Below, piece by piece: positions 12,401 through 26,300 of a DNA stretch of 64,000 nt. The notes beneath the pieces are model-generated. The model was not told the origin of the DNA. It was given only the letters and a program-made list of their open reading frames with translations, and made no database searches. Both the position numbers and the translations under genes were made by a program. The stretch lies in NCBI GenBank assembly GCA_018697195.1, contig CM031878.1:69562101-69626100 (forward strand). Reading direction: 5' to 3'. This DNA comes from Certhia americana (lineage: Eukaryota > Chordata > Aves > Passeriformes > Certhiidae). Positions within the stretch are counted from its first letter, which is position 1. The number at the start of each line of letters is the position of its first letter.

Positions 12401-15400
12401 TAATCCTCATCTGTGTCACTCTGTTCTTTCCTCTTCTTTAAAATGGAGAGAAAAATCCTAGCTACAAAGTAAAAAAAAAATTTGTGGGGTTTTTTAAGTG
12501 TTCTAAGCAGGCACAGCTTCACCTTCCCTGATTTTGATAACCAGCACCTGGCAAGGGGAAAAGACTTAAAACCAATCAAAGTGTTGTCAACAATAAAATC
12601 CTCAGGACTAGCTGGCACTGGTGCTAGTGAATGACTTGTGGACTCATGACCCCTGTTCCAATGTGTCTGTCACACACAAAATCAGCTCAGAGGCAGTTGG
12701 AGTAGTCCCTGCTGCCATTCCTATCAGCTCCTTCCCTGCTCTTCATTTAACAGTCAAAAATCTGAGAAAGAATTTCAGGTTTAAAGGCTTCTTTGGAAGT
12801 GTGTGGATCAACAGAGTGTAAATCACTCCTTCCTTGAAATCACAGAGATAAGTAATTTAGACTGTGACATTAGCATTTCTTACTCCTTCTCCTTGTGCAC
12901 TTTGGGTTTTTTTCAAATTTTGTTTGAATTTGCAGTGTCTTTTCGCTGTGGAATTCAGTGTGATATACACAATTTTTGTACTCCCTTCTCCCTTCAACTC
13001 CTGCATCTCAGGCTTATGCTTTTTTCCGCTGTGGTAAAACTCTCTTTTGCTGGGTAACTTCTGCATGCTTTCCACCATACAAGACAAACACAGAAGGCCT
13101 GCAATTAGTGGCATCTAAAAATTAGGAAAGTCAATGGACAAAACTAATGAGAAAACAGAGATTTGCAAATGTTTTTAAAGCTAAGTCTCTTTCCCACCCT
13201 CTGGGAAAAGAGCAAGAAACTGTATTTTCACTGTATGCATGATTTTTTTTATTTTATTTTTTAATTTTTTTTTAGTCTGTAGAAATCTCTTTCACATAAA
13301 CCTCCAACTAGGAGCAAACATTTCCTAGGAAAAAATTAAACCTCTTCATTCATTCTTGATGAGTCAATGTCTTACAGAGGTGTTGGGGAGGAATAAGCTG
13401 GGCTCAGAGGCTGCCTGACCTTACCACACAAGAATAGCAGCCTCTGTAAAACACAGAAAGCAAATATTCTGGCAAATATTTGTACATTGAAAAGTCAAAT
13501 TACACACATATCTGCACACACAGCACAAGCACAACCTCTGCTTTCCTATTTCAAAAGCTGCCTGGGACAGTCAGTCAGGAGATTTTTAACTGAAAGATTC
13601 AGCACTGAAATCACTGTCAGATTCTGCACACAGCACTGAAAGATTCTGTCCGTTTTCACAGTGATGAGAAGTCGTAATTCTTCCAAGGAAAACAGAGTTT
13701 AGGCAAGACTGAAATTACACAGGTTTAGGGCTGACACACAAGGCTGCCAATATGATTTTTTGCCCACTGAAAAGATCCACAAATGACAGGAAAACATGTT
13801 GATGCACTCAGTTTCACATTTTACATGAAGATCCAGCTTTATCATCCTGAAAGTATTTCTTTCTGCTTTTAGGAATACAAGAGATTCAACTTCTCTGTTT
13901 CTGAAGCAGGAAACCTCATCAGACTAAAAAAACTTCTATTTTGACTGTAATATTTTAAAGTAAGAGATGAAACAAGTAAGAGATGAAATATTTAAAACAC
14001 TGGGTGTGGGTTTGTTAAATCTAACTAGCTTCTAATAAAAAATAAAGGGCACAGAGAGCTCTATGAAAGACTTCTCAGTTCTTGCAAGCAGAGCCTGACC
14101 AAACTCTTACTCCAATTTATGTATATTTCCATGAGCCCTCAAGCAAGAAGAAAAAGCACAAGGGGAAATTGAAAAGAAATACCACTATCAAGACCCCAAA
14201 AGTTTAGTAAAAATATTTTCAGGCAGAGAACTTGAGGAGACACATGGGTTTATTTTTCTTTTAAGAACAGTGTCTCCGTGAAAAGAAAATCCTCATTTAT
14301 TCTTGGTATCATGTACTAAAAAGCTGCTGCTATCTCCCACCCAGCTGCCTTCCCCCCTCTCCATCCCTACCCCCAGAAAAGGCTGAGTAAGAACCATGTC
14401 ATTGTGGGAAATGAAGAATATTCCCATGTTTTTTTCAAAACACTGAAGACATGCTGTAAATCAGCTTCAAGTATTTTAAGGCTGGCCTAAATATAAATAC
14501 GTGTGTGAGTGTGTGTGTGTATTCACATGTGTACACAGAGTTTGTGGTGAGATCCCAGAGCACCGGGAGGATATTGGACTACTGATTGTTTCCAAACACA
14601 AGAAACACAAGCTTTTAACAGGAAACCAGTAAAAAAAAAAGTTTAAAAAATGTATAAAAAAATCTAAGTTTCTTCTTCCCTTAAAAAAAGCAGAAAAAAA
14701 CCAAATTCTGATTCAGATCATATCTAAGTTATGCGTACTACTAAGTTCCAAGACCCTGCTTTATGCTTTTCATTACTTTTTATGATTAATATTATTATTT
14801 TTATTTAATAATAAGGCACTGAGAAACTCAGCCACTGCTGCAAATGTCAGGGAATGACTGCTTGCTAAATACTATAATTTGTGCCTGTAATAAAAATTAA
14901 TAAATCAACAGCACAGTGGCTGCGGTTTGGCATAGCATTACTTTGGCTGCTTCTTCTGGATGGAGCCCAGAGTTTAAGGACCTGCCATAAGCCCTTAAAA
15001 AGTGAACCCAGATACAAAATGTAACACACTGGGGAAGAAAAAAATTATTCTGGACAGGAAAATGCTGTTTGCAACAGTACTACATCCCCCTGCACAATTT
15101 TAAACACCCTTATATGTTGCACAACACTCTGAAAATCTTTAATGTGGTGTAAAAATGTCTTTCAAAAGTAACAGGATTAAACTTCCAGACAGATATCCAC
15201 AATCAGGTGTAATCAGCCACCATCCCACACATGCTCCTGATTATCCTAAGGCACAGGATTTGTGGATTTTATTCTTGTTCTTGCAAATAACTTGCAGCAA
15301 TTCAAGAGTATCCTTACCTCCCTTTTGGTAATCAGCAAAATACTTCAATAGTTTGTGCTGAATGACCATATACAAAGCTGCACCAGAGGAAGCAGGAGCC

Positions 15401-18400
15401 AAAAGGCTTCTGGTCACACCTGCTTGGGCAGAAAACTGAGAGCAGATGATTCTGGCCTTGTGCCCTCTGTATTGGAGTTAGCACCACGACAATGTCACAA
15501 GACAAGGGGCACGTAAAGGTTGAAATCCAGGGCTCGATTCATTGCTTAAAAAGTCATCTTTTTACTGATCTGTGTCCAAAATGCAGTGAGGAAATTCTGC
15601 CCTTGAAAATGTGCTAAATAATAAACCAGCATTTCCATTTGCTGTTTACAGTGGGGTAATGAATTTAATAGAACTGCAGGTGGCTGGAGATTTACATATG
15701 GAATAGTGAATTCTCTGTGGAGGGTAGCCTTGGATCCAGGACCACATCAAATGAAGCAGACATTGTGTTTTATCTTCCTACTGCTCTGTCTGGGAAGGTC
15801 CTCAGATTCCTAACTGGAGTTTATCAGAAGCAGACATCTGTAGACGACAATTATCTTCCCCAGTGGCTAATGAAACAGATTCTGTTTCTGATAGGATGAG
15901 ACATTAGCACTAGCAAAAAAGGTTTGGTCAACAGCTCTGAAATGTCCAGGACGAGGTTTCTATCTTGCCAGTCTGTCCTCACAGAGTCAAACCCACAAGA
16001 CACATCAATACTTTGTAGGAGCAACTTGACCTCCTAAAGGGGCAGACCTTCAGTCTAGCCACCTGGGATATATTCACTGCCACATTTCCCTCAGCCTTCA
16101 AGGACTTAGCCTCACTTCAGCTAAACAGCTGAGATAAATGAGAAGATCTCTGAGTATGTGAGTTTTCTTCATTGTGTAATCTACCAGCCTTTGTGTGCTG
16201 CTGGCACAGCTTTGCTTTCAGAGTCTGATGCCAAGACCACAATCCTACCTCCTGTTGTTTTCCCTATATTCAGTTGATGCTGTGGGTAAGTGCCATGTCC
16301 ACCTGAAAAAGATCATTGTCAGCATGAAAAATGCAGTGCAAAGGGCCTTTTGTCACAGAACTTGTGTAGCCAACATGAATTACAGGAGTTAGAACTGAGA
16401 GGTGCTGGTGGCTCCTACTGCTGGGAAGCCCTGATGGGTGTGGGTGGGGAGACCAGATAAAACAGGAGATAAGGGGAAGCAGAAGAGAAAAGTAACAAAT
16501 CAAGGCAGAGGGAAAAGGAATACAGGGAAATGGTAATCAACCAGCAGTAGTTCATCAATGGCAAAACACAAAACAAAATTCAGGAAAAAAACCCCAAACC
16601 AACAAAACACCAAAATGACCAAAAAAAATTTCAAAGCTTTTCCTGGAAGGGGGAATACATTTGTAAAACTACAAAAATTAACTGAGGACTGGCAAGATTA
16701 AAAAAACAAGAAATGCTATTCTGTCCTTTTTTAATGACCTCTTCAAACTCCTTTCTGAAGTGAAGCTTTGATCACTATCATTTTATGTAGAAAGCTGAGC
16801 CAACCCTGAAGCAGTATGAACTATGTAACTTCTTCGGCACAGGGAAGTGAAATGCAAAGCTAAGGAAAGACAAATCACTCTTGCCTTTGGCTATCATTCA
16901 CTCCCTACCATTAGAGAAAACCCAGTGATTGATGATCGCTGCTGAAAGAGGTAATAATCTACAAACAGAAGTAAAATAGCATCTCTGGTACTGCTTTAGA
17001 AGGCGTCCTGAAGGGTTTGACCATCACTGAGAAACAAATTCTGCTATTGTCACTTTACTGAAGTTATGGGTTGCATGTTACTACAAAACTACATACAAAG
17101 TTACTACAACCTTTCTAGCAAAGTGGACCAGTACTAAAATATGAAATCATTACTTTCAGGCAGTCATATTCATTCTACAAATAATAAAACCGAGGTGCAA
17201 GGAAGTACTGCCTGGCTTTCTCCCACTTGCAGTGGCAGGAATAGGCTGGCAAATTTCCCTTTTCAACTGCTAAACTGAATTTACTCTCTCCAGAGGCCAT
17301 GCTGCCATGGGAACAATATTCAGTACAAATGAAGTGCAAAAGTTGGTTAGTTTATAGAAGAGCAGGGTTCTGTAGGACAATTTTTCATCACTTTTTCAGA
17401 GCACCATGTACCCTGATACATGCTCTGAGCAACACAACCAAAAGTGAGCACATTAAGATCAGTTGTGAAACAAATGTTACACAAATCCAAAGCACCTCCA
17501 GACAGAGCCTTGTTTTCCACCTGAACTTGCACTAAGCACAGCTCATGTTCACTGCTGCTAAGTTTAAGCTCCACTTCTCATTCCAGTCTGTCCATACATG
17601 CTCCCTCAGATTCCTTTTTGGGATGAAACTATTGGTTTCACCTGAAAACTGCCAGATTTTCATTCTGAGAAGGTCCACATGGACACACAGAGACTCATTC
17701 AGACACTAAAAAGTCAGAAAATATCAGAAACTAGCCAAAGCTCTTGTCTACAAGGAAGCTGCAGCTTCAGAACAGAGAGAGGAATAGGAAAGGAAAAATA
17801 ACTCTGTGTACTAGAAGGAGATTTGCAAAGACATATTCAGTCCTGTTAAATTCATTGCCACTGAGAGAGGAAGGGAGAGAGGTTGAGAGTATTTATATTT
17901 ACCACAAGTTAGTGGAGAAACACCAACCTTTTGCTGATTCCCTCACAACAAATCATGGGGATGATCAGAATGATCCAGAATTTTATTCCTTAAAGAATAG
18001 AGCTTGTTCTTTTATAGGATCTTTTTCTGTAGCAATTCACATTCAGTTTTCTGAAAGATTTTTGTCTCCTGCTTTAAACCCCCACATTTTCTCTGGTGGT
18101 TGACTCTTTGCTGGCTGCTCTAGCACGAGCAGAGAAATTAGAAGACATGAAAAGGGTGGAGTTGCAGCTTTTGCTTAATAGACCAAATGGACCAAACCAC
18201 ACACAAAAATGCTTTTTTTAGTGAGGTAGGACACACAGGTCTGTTTGCATTGCAATTTGTGTCTGTAAATCCAGTGTATCTGTATCTCTGAGCTTAAGCT
18301 GGTCCCTCCACAGATGCAAGGGTGCTGCTGAAAGGGGTTTGTTTTCTGAAATTCTTACATATGTCTCCACTGCAAACTGCCTAGCTGAGATGAAAGAGCA

Positions 18401-20296
18401 CCCTCCTCTGCCCTATTTACAGATGCCCAGAAAACCCTATCTGAACTATCCTTGGCAATACTGATTGAACTCAGGTAAAGGTGAAGCTCTATACGTTTTC
18501 TGGGATTCACTGTTTGAACAAGAGCCAAAAGATAATTCAAGTTTTCTTTAGAATAATGCCTACAACTAAGAAATGTGCTAAATTCAACACCACTACTACA
18601 ATTTTATTCATAAGGATTCCTGTAAGAATTAATTTATTCACAAGCAGCATCAAGACAGAATTTAATATTAATTAAATATTAAAGTTAATATTTAATAAAC
18701 AGGTTTTAATATTACTTGTTAACTTCAGAAAGGAAGGAAAATAGATTTTTTTAAAAGTTGTGTTCTCATATTTACAGATTACTATATATATTCCACAGAA
18801 TACACACAGGATAGAGAATATTCACTTCACATACAATCACCTACAGACACCATGAGTCCATAAACTCTCTCAGTGAACAAACTTAAAGTATCCTCATCCT
18901 TTTGAAGTACTGAACACAAGCTGTTGGGAAGGTCAACAGCATAGCCTTCAAACCTGTATTTCTAAGCACTGCCATGCTTCTATTGTTGTTCTATGCTGCT
19001 GCTTAAGTATCTTGAATATTATAGGGACTAATCAACAGTTTATAGATAAATAAATAATTTTTTTTTTTCAGGTTAAATGAAACCCCACCACTTTTACTAT
19101 CAAAAACTTTAAGGCAGGACACATACACTAATATGAACGTAGGACCCACCCATTTGCCATGTCCTCATTACCACAACGATTTTTCAAATATCCAGAGAAT
19201 AAAGAAACCACCACCTGTAGAAGTGCATATCAGCCTTTGTTAGCTCTGGAAATCCTTTTGGCAACATGTGAAGTCAGAGTCTCAAAATGCCCCCATGGTC
19301 TGGAGCAGTTTGTCTGGTGACAGCAGGATGGGTGACAGAGCACACACAGACCTTCAGCCTCAATTAGGGCTGAAGTTTCATTTTGGCTTTCCGGAATCTG
19401 TCAGCATGTGAACACATGGACACCACATGCACACTTGCATCAACTCTCCTCTGGAAGGCCACAGCTATGAAGTGATAGTGTCACTGCACCCAAAAATGAT
19501 TTACTGCTAATTTCTTAATGGTTATGCTAATATATGACATATTTGCCAAAGAGGAGTAATAAGTAAACTCCCCAGCCAAGGGGACTTGTAACCCAAATAC
19601 AATACAGCAACAACGTGTAAATTAGAGAGAAATGTGACAGTTCATTTAGGCAAACGGTGCTCACATCTAGATAATTCCCCTTTTATAGTGCTACAGTAAT
19701 TAATGATGAGACAGGTCTGGTGCTTAACTAAAATGGACAGTCAGCTATAATTATACATAGTTAACGCTGAAAACTACTGGAAAAGGAGTCAAGGATAACT
19801 CTTCCAATCACAGAAAGGCAGAAGTTTGAAGTCATCTTGTCCATCTCCACTGCATCAACAGGAACCTTCAGAGGATAACGTCACACATATGGCAGCAAAA
19901 ATGAAAACACAGAGATGATTACAATAGACTCAATCAAAGGATGGAGAGAGACAGGCCTGAATGGTGAGAGAGATGATACAAGTGGATATAACACACTGCA
20001 GAAGAGAGGCATCAAGCAGGCAAAGTTATGTGGGACTTTGAAGAGAATTTTAATTTGGTTCTGTGCAGGCATACAGAGAGAAGGTGACAAATCTGTGTCA
20101 AGGACTGCTGTGGCCAGTGGGAAAAACAATGTTAGAGCAATCTGCAGTTTGCCCTTACTTTTACAATTGCCTGTAGGGCAGAGTTCAAATTCACTGCTGG
20201 TTATCCATTACCTCACTTAACAGAAGAGAAACAGGTTTCATCTTTTCTGAAAAACAAAGCAAAGAAAAACAAAGATTTGTTTTGTCACCGTGTTCC
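6405..20296. other. AT-rich non-coding DNA, no gene seen
   Basis: Fourteen kilobases without a recognisable exon. Open frames up to about 158 codons occur (for example 11547-12023 plus), but they match no family I know and have no supporting splice-site pattern. Homopolymers lie at 6851-6870 and 10729-10745. Two small tandem duplications are visible: a TGCTCCTTTGAGA pair near 10668-10692 and an AAGTAAGAGATGAAA pair near 13960-13990. Possibly intronic (MARCHF3), by inference only. Confidence 0.5.
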
Positions 20297-20660
20297 CAGG
20301 GTGATCCTCAGCTGTGTAGATAGGACTCAACAGTTTAAGAGGTAAAACATAAAACTTATCTGGAACAGGGGCTTCAGAGAGAAGTAAAAGGAATGAGGGA
20401 GATGGTCCCAGTGGAGACTGGCAAAAAATGCATCGTGCCATAACCTGATCACTGGATGAAACGTAAAATGTTGGATGAAATCCCTTTGCAGGGGTGAAAT
20501 ATGGTACAACTCTTTTTCTATACTACTTTTTTACAAATTACCAATTCTAAAATGCTTCCGACTGCCTGGGCTGTCACAGCTTCACAACAGTATTTGTTTA
20601 TTCATTTGTGTTTACTGATCCTAATAAATATCACAGTCAATGAAAACTTTATGCCAGTTG
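20297..20660 (+). repeat. dispersed repeat, copy B
   Basis: The longer partner of the repeat at 5182-5389, same orientation. The two share their start (CAGGGTGATCCT), the CTCAACAGTTTAAGA block and the 3' block ending in AATAAATATCACAGTCA followed by AAAACTTTATGCC. Between the first and second conserved blocks copy B carries about 130 extra bp (roughly 20340-20470). Homology stops abruptly on both sides of both copies, as expected for an interspersed element rather than a segmental duplication. The family is not recognised. Confidence 0.7.
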
Positions 20661-21570
20661 TGGGACAAGACTCCCAATCCACCTTTCCCTACCCAATTAT
20701 TGCTGGGCAAATTCTGTGGAAAACCCACTGGCCAGGACAGGACATCCCCCAAAAACCTACAATCTGCTCGCTGTGGGGGGAGGCAGGGGAGGCACAGAGC
20801 GGAAAAACCTTGACAACACCAGTCCAGCCATGACCCCAAACCCTCAGCAATTTATGGACTTCTACTAAAGGGAATTATCTCCACCCCAGCCAGACCCAGC
20901 ACAAACAGGGAAGGCTGGCTGGACAGCCACAGACATGTTAGGATGATTTTGAACGCTGGACAGTCAGACCTCAAACTCCTTCCAACAGTCAGAACAAAAA
21001 TCTGTAGCTTGAAAAGGGCTGGAATTCCAGGTCATGCCTACAGACCTCATGATCAGATCCATAACACAATGAAGATTATGGATCTGAAACTTTATGAAAA
21101 CCCTCCATGGCATGGAAAGTCCCCTGACAAGAAAAATGCCCCCTGAATGCTGTTTTTCAAAAGGGTTTGAGAGACTGATTTAAAGCATACTGCCTGAAGT
21201 TAAAAGCATTCAGTCCAGAGTGAGCCCAGAAGTTTTTCTAGGTTGTTGCAGCAGTCACTTGCATGGTGCACCCTGTGTTTGTGTTATTTCTGCTCAGGAC
21301 TTTCAGTGAATGAATTACAAGTCTCTCTCATAAGAGATTCAAATTCAGTCATTGCTGCATAACTCTACCTACTTTTATCTAAATAACCCCAGGCTTTTGG
21401 GCATCTATTCAACCACCTAAATTAGCATGAGGAGATGCTCATGTTCCTATCAGTAACCAGAGCCAGTCTCAGCCTGGCACTAGTAAATATATCCCTGAAA
21501 GCAGCTGGGATGCAGAAAAGATTTCTGTTGTGCTACAAAATTCTGCTTAAATGAATATAAAGTTTATTTC

Positions 21571-21603
21571 TTTTTTTTTTTATTTTTTTTTTTTTTTTTT
21601 TTT
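21571..21603. repeat. poly(T) tract, 33 bp with one A
   Basis: Long T homopolymer interrupted by a single A at 21582. Simple repeat with no associated retrotransposon body seen. Confidence 0.9.
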
Positions 21604-23341
21604 AAATAACTGCAGTTTTCAAAGATAAACTGAGTCAATTTCTTTTTCCACTTCCTGTAAAAACTTGAAGGTTCTCCTGCAGAATACTGAGGATCTTATG
21701 GATCTGAGAAAGCATCTCTGCCTTTCCCCTTCTGGCTCACAGGTCAGTTTGTAATCCTTTACTAATACTAAAGAGACAAATACATTTTAGCAAGCATTTA
21801 AATTTAAAATATTTGTATATGTTACAGAAAAATTTTGAATAGCCACTGGGCTCTCTGACTAAAACAAGAGCAAGCAAAATACTGGCAAATTACTTGAAGT
21901 AATCATATTCATCTTAACCAGGAGCCAAATACTTAGATTGGGCATCAGACACCTAACGGCTAAGATTAAGTATGTAAAACAGAATGTAAGGTAACTGAGA
22001 AATTTAAGTAAAAGTAGCTATCTAAGTTTTACCTGATTACATGTAAATATTTTTCCCCTTGACAGTGTATTTCTCACTTCTCATTATAAGTAGATTAAAT
22101 TAAAAACTATTCCTAACAAGGGCACTGAATTATTTAAGATTATAATGCTACATATTTCAAAAGTGTCTTGACTCCAATGCCTCAGCTAATCCCTTCTAAA
22201 TGCATTTTCAGATAAGGCTCAGCTATTCCATGAAGAAACAGAGATGGAGATAAGAAGACTCAAAAATCAGAGAAGGTCCAGTGAAGATCCTGCTGCAAAG
22301 GTTTGGTCAGCATCAGAAAAACCTACAGCACTCTTGAAATTTTCCTCACTATGGAAATAATCTCTCTGCAGACAACGGGGAATTAGTAGAAAAAAACTTC
22401 TTCCTAAGGTTTTTTCTAAGTAGAGAAATTCAGCCCATACTGGATTTCAGATGAACACCAATGGACAATAGCAAATGTCACAAAATGCACTGGTTTTGCT
22501 TCTAAAAGCTGTGATATTTCCCATGTTACACCACTGAATCACCTCCTCATTCCTTTTTTTTTTTTTTTTTGTGGGATTTTCATAGCCAAAATAACAGATT
22601 TTAAATATGCATTTTTCTTCTTTCTAGCCAGAAACTCAATATGACTAATATCAGCAGAATGCAATACATGAGATACTGGGACTGCTCTTGTAATTGGCCT
22701 TTGCATCTCTGAAACTTTGGGGATATAAATTATGCTGAATAATTCCATTGGTTCTTATTTCTTATTGTTTACAATTTTAAGACATATAATAGATGATTCT
22801 TTGCCATTAGTAAAAAGTATTATAAGATGGAAGAGGAAAATTTTGTGATACAATTTTTCAACAGCAGGGAAAAAAACCCTTTCAAAAAGACAATTTCCTC
22901 AACTTATTATTCAAGTTTTTACAGTGGCTTACTTAGAAACCAATTAGTTTTAATCTCCATTTGATTTTATGGAATGGCTCCAGAAGAGCTCTTAACTCTC
23001 CAGTAAGGACAGTGCAAAGATGATGAGAACTCTGCTAATATTATCCTCACAGAGATAGCAGAATTGGAATTCTTATATGTTTCTGATAAAAAGGTATTAT
23101 GGGCATAATGTTCAAACCTCTCTAGAAATTGCTCTTTGGGTTTACATTGACAGTGGCTGCATGAGACCAAATCTCCTCACACAGACAATGAAGTACAGAC
23201 AGCAGAATTCAATCCAAAAAGGGGCAGAAGTACAAGGAAAAGTCACTTACATTGCTGAAAAGCAAAAGGAAAATATAAAACCTCATTCTGAATTATCACT
23301 AGGACTAAAATACTGTGTCAAATGTTAATACTTTTAAATTA

Positions 23342-23390
23342 CAGGTATTAGAATTTAGAATTAGAATTTAGAATTTAGAATTTAGAAATA
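23342..23390 (+). repeat. short tandem array of TTAGAA-type units
   Basis: Five to six near-perfect tandem copies of a 6-8 bp unit (AGAATTTAGAATT pattern), differing by one or two T residues per unit. This pattern is typical of replication slippage. Confidence 0.85.
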
Positions 23391-26300
23391 GCTCTCTCCT
23401 TCTTTTAAATACCTGGTTGAATGAAAGTTTCCTTTCTGAAGACTGGCTCGAGTTATATTGATTATTTACCTGTCAAAGCCCACTCAAAAATCTCTGGTGT
23501 TTTCTGCTAGCTTTGACCTGTAAGTGACCTGAGAAAAGACTATTTCTCTGTTAATTAGTAACAACTCCTGCACCTCCCCTGTCACTGCGGCCCAAAATCC
23601 TGCTCTTCCAGACCCCCAAAATGAGATGAAAGCAGCTTGCAATACTCCTGCTTAAAGGTGTTTCAGAAACTCATAGAAAATGACATTTTAACACTGTTTA
23701 CATAACACATTTAATAAGTGGAAATTCTTAAAAATGGATGGAGGTAATCTTCAAAATTTAATATAGATACCTTGCAGTGGCAGCTTCAGTGCTGGGTGCC
23801 AAATACTAATTTAAAAAAAAAACAGAAGAGCATTCCAAATGAGACAAAAGACTAACAGATATTCATGCATATTACCACATGGTAACAGCAGGGACAGATT
23901 TGTTCATAACTTCAGTTTATACTGAATTTAAAGACAGGTAAACTGTAGGCTCTTTTGCTATCACTTCTTTTAAGTATGCCTTATTTTTTTCATCACTTCA
24001 TACTGGCCACAAGCTTTTTGACCACAATCTGTTTTAAAAATAGCCTCCTCATCCTTTCTGTGTATTTTGAGTTACCAGGGTGTCAAGCACTGAATTTCAC
24101 CAGCAGGAATAAGTCTGATATTGCTAATCTGTGGTATAAGCAAATCAAACTGAGTGACAACTCCAAGAGGAAGCTGCTTGTTAGGGAAGAAGCATGCTAG
24201 TAATCATAATTTCCCAGAACACAGCATAACAAATACACTGCTGTTAGATGGGAATTCGTTACAACATCCATAAAAAAAAAAAAGGACGGGGAGAGGCAGC
24301 TTTCAGTTCAAGAGCCAGGGAGGGTCGAAAGATCAGGAATTTACAAAGTGATATTCAGCAAACCAAATGGGCCACAGTTGCCTCATATTAGTCAAATTTC
24401 ATTAGTGTCAGGACGACATTCCCTTTAATCCTGGTGCTGATCCTTGTTCCCTCCTTGCTACTGGTAACACAGTGGTCCAGATTTGGGTGCTGAACTATTC
24501 CTATAATTGGACCTACTAGAAACCAAACAAGCAGTTTTCCACTGGCATGCCTCTCTGAGACATAATCAAAGAAATATCACAGTGATCACCACTGCAGTGC
24601 ACACTGATGTCCAAGCATGGGTACAAATACAGAAGGGTGACAAATCCTTGCTATTCAGAGTGTTCAGGCACTGAACAGAGAAGACAACACAAAAGCAGAG
24701 TGATAATGCTGGCAAATATACTGGTTCTGCCAGCTACATTTTAGCAGGGGAAAGCTATCAAGGAAAGAAAAACTGTGAGGTAAATACTGGAAAAATGGGG
24801 AAAAAAACAGGAAAGTGCATGAGCTTAGGGCAGAAAAAAGGTGAAGACAAGAAATGTGGAAGGATGCTAAAGTGTCAAGGCATGGACATACTCCAGGTCA
24901 GAAACAGATATGTCTGAGGCAGGTCTAACAGTGGTTTTATTATAATTAAGTGTTGTGGGAATGAACAAGGCCTTCTAAAATTGTCTGGAATGAATAAGTA
25001 TCACATAAAAACAATTTTGTCAGGGTGAAAGCAAATACCAAGACACCAGAATTGTTAACATATGAGAATCTCCATTTTGAGGGTTTACCCCTCAAAAATA
25101 AGTAGTGTTAGGCTTCAGGAATAAACAACTTCTTCCCTTCTCTCCCCCCATCCCCCTTCCCTCAAAACCCTGAAAAAACCACAACTTTGACTGCCATCAG
25201 GACAGAGAGAATTTTATGTGAAACAATTGCCCTGGGCCACCCTGGGCCACTCAGCTGAATTAAGTCAAAGGGACTGCTGGCAGGCTTAAAATAGGTATGT
25301 GTTTAAGAGCTTTGCTGACTTTGTTGCTGCAGTAAAAAAAAAAAAAAAAAAAAAGCTGCAGATGCATAAATTTGAAAATGAAAATATCATAAATATCTCA
25401 AAGACACAAAGTAGAATTAGAATTAGTAATTAATTCTGGTCTACATTTTCTTGAATGAAGCTTAAATGAGAGCAAAGTGAGAGAGCTACCAGATACACTT
25501 TTTCTCTTCCTGTTGCTTTGTGTTGCTGTGAAAACAGTTTAGTAATCAAAAGAAAGAAAGAGATAAAATTCTTTGCTGTATGGAGGGGTCCATAGCAAGG
25601 ACACTAAAAAGTATCTACAGGACAGCACCAAGAGGGCTGACACAGTGAGGATGACACAGGAGCAATGCAAGAATCCCTTGATAAGCATTCTTATTCTCAC
25701 TTTGGTGGTTTTCAGCACTTTGATTTTGTGACAAGCCTTCCTGCACTGTGTCACAAATAATTTCCCTCCCTTTCAGACTGTGGGTCTAAGCAGCAGCAGC
25801 ATTTCTTCCTGCCAGCTTCCATAAGGAAAGCAGGACACCTTCCTGGCAGCAGAAATCTGCCATGACCACTTTTGTGATGCTCTCAGATCCTTTTCATTGG
25901 TTTATAGTCTGTTTTATTTTAAGGGAAGGATGCACACAATGGCTCTTCTGGGCCTGCTCCAACTAGCTAGAGTCATCTTTAGGGTAAAATTGTCACCTGA
26001 TAAATGGTGATCTGAGGATTAATCTGTTCAGAACAACATTCAGAAACAGCCCTCCACCCCCCCAAAATTTGTATCAAGAGACCCTGCAGGGCTGCAAAGA
26101 ACATGCAAGGTAGATGTGTTTGCAAACGTAGGTGAAGTTTCTGCTACTACAGAAACTACACACATCCCTTTGCATCTGCTGCAGAGAAGAGTCTATGCAA
26201 ATTCAAAGAGAAAGTGGCTCTGCCAACACAAGTGTCACAACAACTACAGTTACCCTGATGTGTCTTAATAGGCATTATTTGCAAAACACTAATTTGATAG

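Noticed and set aside
19795..19880. Weak CR1-like wording (AATCACAGAAAGGCAGAAG, TCATCTTGTCCATC)
   Set aside because: Too short and too diverged to support as a CR1 copy by eye.
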